Assembly: GCA_030740295.1 (NCBI GenBank)
Contig: JASLXP010000135.1
Span: 1-11,782, forward strand
DNA length: 11,782 bases
Direction: 5' to 3'
Source: Planctomycetota bacterium
GTDB taxonomy: Bacteria; Planctomycetota; PUPC01; JACPCR01
Part shown: positions 1 through 7,200 of the stretch, in pieces
How positions within the stretch are numbered: position 1 is the stretch's first letter
How the letters are laid out: each line of letters opens with the position of its first letter
Notes under the pieces: model-generated
Database searches by the model: none
What the model was told of the DNA's origin: nothing
The model's input: the letters and a program-made list of their open reading frames with translations, nothing else
Program-made: the position numbers and the translations under genes

Positions 1-120
1 ATTCCCAAGCATGGCGCGCGTGGGCGCGCGGCCCCGTGGCCGGATCTTTGGGTGGGGCCCCCCCGCGCGCGCGTGTCCTGCGCTGTTTTGCGGGTGGGGG
101 GCGGGCGCGCCCAGGCGAGG
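1..120. other. Extremely GC-rich leading segment, no gene supported
   Basis: Long runs of G, C and GC alternation fill this stretch (for example around 15-45 and 59-75), and the composition changes abruptly at about 120. An open frame crosses it from 36 into the phosphoesterase, but the encoded residues are Gly/Arg/Ala/Pro-rich low-complexity and do not look like part of an enzyme. I see no RNA gene or promoter here. It may be a contig-edge assembly artefact or a true GC-rich spacer; the sequence alone cannot decide. Confidence 0.4.
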
Positions 121-170
121 ACAGCTTGAAACTTGAACCACATGTCCTGTGTAACACATCAATCAGCTTC

Positions 171-176
171 AAAGGA
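171..176 (+). promoter_or_regulatory. Ribosome binding site deciding the phosphoesterase start
   Basis: AAAGGA lies 6 nt before the GTG at 183. This supports initiation there rather than at the ATG at 36, which would add about 49 low-complexity residues from the GC-rich segment. Confidence 0.55.
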
Positions 177-182
177 ATCACA

Positions 183-1082
183 GTGCGAAAAACCCATACA
201 TGGTCAGACAACAATGCGACGATCGCAGTCGAGGGATTAAAAAGCAGAATCTCTGTCCTTCACGTTACGGACTCACACCTTGGACTCATCGATGATCGTG
301 ATCCTGAGCACCTCGAAAAAAACACTGGCACTCGTGATCGCTTTGCCGAACGGCGGCAGGATGCAGATGGCAACAATGTCTTTGCTGACGTTTCTTTCGA
401 CCAGGCGATGGCCGTCGCTGCGGAAAAACAAGTCGACCTGGTGGCCCTTACCGGCGACAACATCCACTTCCCATCGCAGGCAAATGTGGAACACATCGCC
501 AGCAGCGTCGAAAAGTCAGGACGTCCTATGCTCTACACAGCAGGTAATCACGACTGGCATTTTCCCGGTCTTACGGGGAGAGATGATCTGCGACAGGAAT
601 GGTGGCCGGCCCTCGGGCCCCTGCACCGGGGCAATCCTTCCTGCGACGCGATGGAGATCGGAGGCGTCTGTTTTCTTACGGTCGATGATTCGACCTACCA
701 GGTGAACGAGGAACAACTTGAGTTCACCCGTGAGCAATTGGCCCGGGGCTTACCCACAGTGCTCCTGATTCACATTCCATTGAGCACTGCCACACTCCGG
801 CTCGCGGTCATCGAGAGATGGAAAACACCAATCATGATTGGCGATCCGGACTGGGGATTCGAGAGCCGTGACAAGTGGGGTACAGACTTCGATGAGGACA
901 CCACTCTGGAATTTGTCCGCCTTGTGTCCCGTGCAGACAACCTGGCAGCAGTGCTGTGCGGCCACGTGCATTTTCCTCACGCCGATACGGTTGGGACTCA
1001 AGCTGTTCAATACGTGACCCAGCCAAGTTTTGAGGGCGGCATGCGGATGGTGGAATTGGTGCCGCTGGATGAAGAAGGATAG
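183..1082 (+). CDS. Calcineurin-like metallophosphoesterase
   Basis: This encodes a binuclear-metal phosphoesterase of about 299 residues (PF00149-type fold). With numbering from the GTG at 183, the metal-ligand motifs appear in the canonical order: D30-S-H32, G91-D92-N93, G121-N-H-D124, H197 (in HIPL) and G260-H-V-H263. All expected ligand positions are present, so the enzyme is probably active. There is no signal peptide or membrane segment, so it is likely cytoplasmic. The start is chosen from the AAAGGA site; the open frame extends back to 36, but the extra residues are low-complexity. The family hydrolyses many phosphomonoesters and phosphodiesters, and the substrate cannot be read from the sequence. 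It converges with the giant gene downstream, and no operon partner is visible. The fold and activity class are well supported; the specific role is unknown. Confidence 0.88.
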   Translation: MRKTHTWSDNNATIAVEGLKSRISVLHVTDSHLGLIDDRDPEHLEKNTGTRDRFAERRQDADGNNVFADVSFDQAMAVAAEKQVDLVALTGDNIHFPSQANVEHIASSVEKSGRPMLYTAGNHDWHFPGLTGRDDLRQEWWPALGPLHRGNPSCDAMEIGGVCFLTVDDSTYQVNEEQLEFTREQLARGLPTVLLIHIPLSTATLRLAVIERWKTPIMIGDPDWGFESRDKWGTDFDEDTTLEFVRLVSRADNLAAVLCGHVHFPHADTVGTQAVQYVTQPSFEGGMRMVELVPLDEEG

Positions 1083-1150
1083 GCGGGCTATGGCCCCCTC
1101 CCCTATCTCTGCCTTGGCTGCAATCGAGGATGAAGGCTAAGGCTCATTTT

Positions 1151-1208
1151 CGTTCTCTTAATCTCCTGTCTGCAGAAGATTAAGAGAACGATTAAGAGAA
1201 CGATTAAG
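1151..1208. repeat. 12-bp repeat ATTAAGAGAACG: one inverted and 2.5 direct copies, forming a hairpin
   Basis: CGTTCTCTTAATCT (1151-1164) is exactly complementary to 1177-1190, giving a 14-bp stem with a 12-nt loop. The right arm continues as a direct tandem repeat of ATTAAGAGAACG at 1179-1190 and 1191-1202, with a half unit at 1203-1208. It lies between two convergent genes, where a bidirectional transcription end would be expected. The stem is AT-rich and no T-tract follows it in either direction, so it does not match an ordinary intrinsic terminator. Confidence 0.85.
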
Positions 1209-1243
1209 ATGCTTACACCGCGCGGAAGTTCTGAAGTGAATCT

Positions 1244-4200
1244 CTACTCCTCCTTCACCACTCGTTTCTCTCTTCCCTGCCATCCAGGCGGAGGCGTTGA
1301 GCGTACCTTGAAACCTTCGGGTGGGCCGAAGCCTTCGGCGCCGACGAATTGGATGTAGAAGCCCCATTCGAGGCCGGCGTTTCCGAGCTTGATCATGAAT
1401 TCGCTCCAGCCGGCAGGGACGTTGTAATCCCACGTGACGTCGCGGGGGATGGCTGACCAGTGGCGATGCCAGCGGACAAAAGGCTTGCCGTTGAGCCAGG
1501 TTTTGAATCCGTCGTCCGCGCCGAGCTCCAGGTGAATTTGCATTGCCTTCGGGAAGTAAACCCAGCAGACCGAGTACGCCATCATGAAGTCGTTATCGGT
1601 TTTGAATGCCTTCATCAGGTCCACCAGGTCGGTCGGTGATTCGTAGAGCTGCCACTTGAGTGTGGTTGTGCCGAGCTCGTATTCCGCATCGGGCTTGTAA
1701 CCGTCGGTTTCGGGCTCGTATGCTTTCTTGTATGCCTCGCATTTCTGGTTGGGGTACATGCCGATGATTTGCCAGTTGCGCAGGAAGTGCTGCGGCAGGC
1801 CTGCGTATTTGCGGCGGTATTCGCGGCGGGTTTCGATAGGCAGATCGAGCTCGGTGATGAGCTCTTCGACCTGGTGGTGCGCGTCTTCGTGGCCGGAGTC
1901 ACGGAGCGCGCTGGTCTGGAAACCGAGCAGGCGTGCGCAGCGATTGAAGTCCGGCCATGCTTTCGCCTCCACCCACTTCCTGCTGATTTCGAGTCGCTTT
2001 TCCGGCTCGTTTTGAAGCGCGCTGCCGAGGTAGGAGATGGAGTCATCAAAGAATCTCGTGGCGTGTTCGGATTTCTGAAGCGTGGGGAGATACTTCACCA
2101 CAGCATCCGCGAGCTCGAGGGGATCGTGGCTGATGTGCTGAGTGATTTTCGGCGTGAGGTCATAGACCACGTTGGCGCCGTATTCCGCGTAGGTCTCGAA
2201 CGTATTCGATTGATTGCCGAAGTGCGCGCGCTTGCCGCTCTTGACGGGCGACTCTACCCACACCCAATCGCGGGAGACGCGGCCGGCTGGTGTCTCATCT
2301 TCAATCAGGATCTTCTCTTTGCCGTTGACGACGATGGCGGTTCGATCCCAGTAGCATTGCCCGCGGAGGTTTTCGAAGCGGATACCCCAGATGGCGCGGC
2401 CGGTGTACGGGGTCCAGGTGATGGGAATGCGCAGCTCGTGCCATTTGCCGGCTTTCGGCAACGGGCCCATGTAGCGGCCCTGTTGTGCGCCGATGTGGTT
2501 GGAAGAATTCGACCAGTGAGGCCAGTGGAGGCGAGGGCCGAGGTAGTGATCGGGTACACGTCTGGCCTCCGGCCGCGGGTGCTGATACATGTCGCCCCAG
2601 AGGGCGCGGTAATTCCACTCGGTGCCGTTGTGCAAAGCGATGCTGACAGCTTTCGGCGGCTTCCCGGGATCGACGTAGACCCACTGCGAAATGTAAGGCA
2701 CGTTTACGGGCGGAACGATGTGATCGATGACGGGATGCATCAGGCGATGCAGTTTGTTGGCCCGGCCATGGGGGTGATTGGCGAATGCCTTTTTGCCGCT
2801 CAACACCGGTGTCTCGACCTCGGTCCAGTTCCCTTCACGCTTGGCATCCGGGATCGTCTCGTCGATGAAGATTTGCTTCTTTCCGGGTCTTTCAAAAGTG
2901 GTCTTGTCCCAGTAGACCGTGCCGTGCCCGTGGTGCTGAAAACCGATTCCGTAAATCGGCGACTGGTGAATGCCCAGCCTCATCAGGGAAATGGACAACG
3001 TGCGCCAGGCCCCCTCTACCGGAAGGGGCCCGAGGATGTCGCCGCCGCCGTGGCGCGATTGGCCCCAGTTGACCCACTTCCATTCATTTTCATGCACGCT
3101 GGGGTTGATGCTGATGGTCAGGTCACGCAGTTGGCGTTTCTCATTTTTGATGAATACCGATTGCTCCATACGCGACTGCATCTGCTTGTCAAAGTTTTTT
3201 CGGATGCTCTCGCTCACGCCGCGCTCGGCCGCAAGCTTCAGGATTTCGGCGCGGACTTTTGCATCGAGTGTTTCCCGCTGCTGGGCAATCTGTAAGAGGG
3301 CCCGTTCAGTCCAGATATCGTTGGGATGACGCTCCAGGAAGTCCAGGTATTGCTGCTCGAGAGGGACGCCCAGGGAATCGTGGCGGACCTTGAACATCCG
3401 CTCGATGAATTCCCACCAGAATTTCGAGTCCGGAAATCTGTAAGCGATATCAAAAGCGGCCGCCTCGCCTTCTCTGGTGAGCGGGTGCATGTATGCGCGG
3501 GCATGTTTCTGCGGGTCCACGCGATTGCCGACCAGCCCCTGCCCGAATTTGAAACGACGGCGAGAGCGCCCATCGCCCGAATCGTCCCAGACATTGAACG
3601 AGATCCCAAGCTTGCGGGATTCATTCCATCTCTGATGAGCGGAGAACGCCGGCAACCGGATCTCGTAATTGTAGACCTGGTCGATGTAGTCGTAGCGAAT
3701 CTCGATGATCGAATTCTCCGGGGGAGACCTGCGCCCGAATTTATCGACGATCTGCCTGCCCCTTGCATTGAGCCCAAGGCCCCAGTGGTAGTTGTTATTG
3801 TTGAACTGCCCGTAGGCGAACTCGAGCCAATCGCCTCCACCGCTGCGACCACTGCCAATGTGCGGTCTGGGCGTAGTATCGGGCGTGCGCAGGCTGAGGT
3901 GCATCCACTTGTCGTCATGGGAAATCTGGAACGTGGCCTCTACGCCCTTCTCATCCTTGAGTGTGGTCAATTCAATTGGCTTCCATTCGTCGAGGTGTCC
4001 GTCGACTTCGAATTCAATTTTTCGCTGGTAGACAATCGGTGTTGTCTGGGCCGGCGATTCATCCACGGCGGTCTCGGGCACCCATGCGCTGATGCCGTTT
4101 TCGTCGGCCACGAAGATGGCGTCATCGGCGAGGGCAAGCTGCTCGGCTCGCCAGTCACCTTTGAAGCGGTACGGATTTGTGTATTGGAAAAGCTGGTAAA

Positions 4201-7200
4201 AATGATCCTTCAACAGGTGCGTCCCAAGCCGCTCACCGGTCGCCGATTCAAAGTGGTCGAACTGCAACGGCTCGTTGCGTGAAGAGGTGGTGGCCACCAG
4301 CAGCCGATTGCCGGCCAGCCTTGCCCGAACGACCAGCGTATCCGCGCGATTATTGCGGCCGAGCTCGTACTCTCGCAGCGGCTTTTTCGTTTTGAGATCG
4401 ATGACCGACAGTTTCTGACCGGCCGCTTCGTAGAGTGCGTCGCCGTCGATGTGGCCCACCGACGGGCGGATGAATCTGTAGTTGGGATCGAGGATGTTGT
4501 AGATGACGACTTCCGTTTTCCTGGGCTTACGGAGCTCTTTCTTGACCTGTATCCACTGGCCGTCAGCTTTGAACTGCTTCAACTGCCATTTCTCGTACTT
4601 GTCGTCGTTGAACGCGTCGTCAGTCTTCTGGCCGTCGAGCCGGAATCGATTGACCGGCCACGCACGGGTCGAAGCGACCGCGCAGAAACCTTTGTGGAAC
4701 GTGATGTTCGAAGACCATGAATCGTGCCGGGCGGGGAACGAACGTGCCGAGATGAATTCGCCGTCGGAAGCCTGCAATGTCATCACCCACGACATGCGAC
4801 GGTGAAGCTGCCCCAAGACGTATACACGATCGGCTTCGCAACGAATGACGTGAGCCTCGGGGTAGTAGCTGGAACTGTTGGAAGTCGAAGGATCGATGCG
4901 ATCGTGCAGGAGGCGGAAGTGTTCTGCCCCGCGCTGCCATTTGAGCTTTCCATCTCGCAGGTCGAGCAGACCGATTCGGCCGCAGTATCTCATCTTGTCA
5001 ACAAACGCGAAGCTGTTGCCGCCTGCGCCGTGCACCTCCGCTTTGAATGGCAATCGAGTATCCCATCGCGTCTTGCCGGTTTTGCCGTCTAAGGCGATCA
5101 CCCTTCTTTCATATGTAAGGAGCATCGCGCCGGGCAGCCATTTGAGCTTGAAATCGCGCGGAACAGACCGGGACCAGAAGAGCGTGCCCCGCGCTGACTT
5201 CTGGATGCAATCCAGACGGCCCTGCGCATACACATAGACGCGATCCTGGAGCCCGCTGTCGGCAGGCGGGGACCACATGAATGGATGCTGCGCATCATGC
5301 CTCCACCCGAGCTGCAATGGAAGTTTCAGAGGCCCGGAACGATTCTGCCGCTGCGTTTCAGGTTGGGTGTGAGCGCTGCTTAGAGCCAGGATGACTGGTT
5401 CGTGATGACCAGCTTTAGCGATTCTGGTTGTGAGTGTCGCGGTGCGATAGGAGATGCCGGACGGCCACGGCTTTTCCGAAATCGTGCGGCCGTTGGTGAG
5501 ATCGATCTGCAAGAACGAGGAAACCGTGGCAAGCGGAATCGTAGGATGGGCGTCCCGCCCGTCTTTTCCTTTGTCGTCCGCATGGACAGTGACGGGCGAG
5601 ACGCCCATCCCACGATTCATCCTGCGGTTGCTCCTTTCGAGCACTTCAACGGGCTCATCAAAACTGCGTGACCACACAGCGCGGCCGAGCTGATTCATCA
5701 GGCTGAGCTCCCGTTTGCCCTGGAGGATGAATTTGCCGTCGCCCGTTGGGATCACTCGATCTGATTCCAGGTCGCGCTGTTCCCACATCATTTTGCCGGA
5801 CTGCGCGCCGAGGGCCATTACCACGCGGCTGTCTCTTGGTGCGAACACGACAATTTCGCCACTCACTATGGGGGCTGTCCCACGTCTTCCAATGTAAAAG
5901 TCCGTGGCCCGGTCCAGTTTTTTTGGCCGATCGTAGTGAGAGATCCATTCCACCAGGCCATCCCGTGCATCGAGCTTGGCCAGAATACCCATATTGGTCT
6001 GGCAGTAGACAGAGCCGCCGTTCACAGTGACTGAATTTCCGAACTGCACCAGGTCATAGCGCTGCCCCCGATTGCCCCAGCGTGAGAGCTGCAGTTGGCC
6101 ATCATGATACAACGTCTGTTGGCCAAGGGGACGGGCCCAGAGCAGGTGGCCGTCGTCCGCGTCGTGGCAGACCAACAGCACCGGGGTATTCGTTTTCCCG
6201 CTCTCAATGACAAGCAGATATACGCGGCCGTCATGCGCGACCGGCGCACCGACAGGTTGCCACCTGCCCCATTCCTGCAGCCGGCTGGTCGACCAGAGCA
6301 ACGCGCCGTTGCGGCGATCAAAAGCGGCCAGAGAGGTCGGCACTCCAGTGTCTTTATGAATGCGCCATCGGGTGTAGATCCGTCCCCGGTAGAGGCCGGG
6401 ACTGAAACTGTTCGGAACAACCAGATTGCCCAGATAGTGATCCGCCCGGCGTCCTCGATGCGCGGTCATCTGGTTGCCGGCGTTCACCCAGGTCGGCTTT
6501 TTCGCTTCACCCTCGTACCATGCGAGGAGGGCCGGCCCGCAGACCAGTGTGCCCGATTCAAACGAATGAATCTCGCCTTCAGGAGGGGGGAAACGATCGA
6601 GCTGCCTCGGACCGTAGATCTCATACATAGGATGATTCCATGCGCTGACCGCGGGCTGCTCGAGGGTGACGACCGATGGCTCGTGGCTGGTGGTTGATGG
6701 TTCATGGCTGGCTGGCCTGGTTGCCAGTCGCTGCCGGATCTGTTCCGGTGTCAGCTCTTCACCGAGCCAGGGATAGCGGACGTTGTTCGGCGATTGGGCC
6801 AACCCTCTCTGCAGTTCCACCTCGCCACCGGGCAGATTCGCCAGACACATCCACATGCCTGCCCGCGCTTTTCGTTTGAGGGCCTTCATCTCCGCCGATT
6901 GCGGGAGCAACTCGTCGAGCGAATGATGATGCAGGACTTCAAGAAACGAACGAAACGCATTGCCGTAATGGCCCTCCGACAGCTTCATTTCCCCATATCG
7001 AAGCAACGCCTCCATCCCGGCCCGGGAAAGCGGAAAGCGGCGGTAAATGGCAAACATCTTCTGGCTCTCGACGGGCGGCTCGATCGTCTCCAACTCGAAA
7101 CGGGCCTCTTCTTCCTGCTTGTCTTCGAGTTGCTTCTTCGTACCTGGGTCCTGCGCATTAAGGATGCTGCCGATGCGGGCCCACATGGATGAATATATCT

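Noticed and set aside
36..182. N-terminal extension of the phosphoesterase from the ATG at 36
   Set aside because: The residues are GC-driven low complexity, and a GTG with a good ribosome binding site at 183 fits the domain better.
1151..1190. Intrinsic terminator
   Set aside because: The stem is AT-rich and no T-tract follows it on either strand, so it is kept only as a repeat.
3007..3030. GGCCCC/GGGGCC hairpin inside the giant gene
   Set aside because: Short arms encode the conserved GPLP motif of the duplicated module; the pairing is explained by the coding sequence.
1769..4282. Two long plus-strand open frames (1769-3295 and 3326-4282)
   Set aside because: They lie antisense to the giant gene, have no recognisable domains or ribosome binding sites, and arise from the codon use of the real frame.
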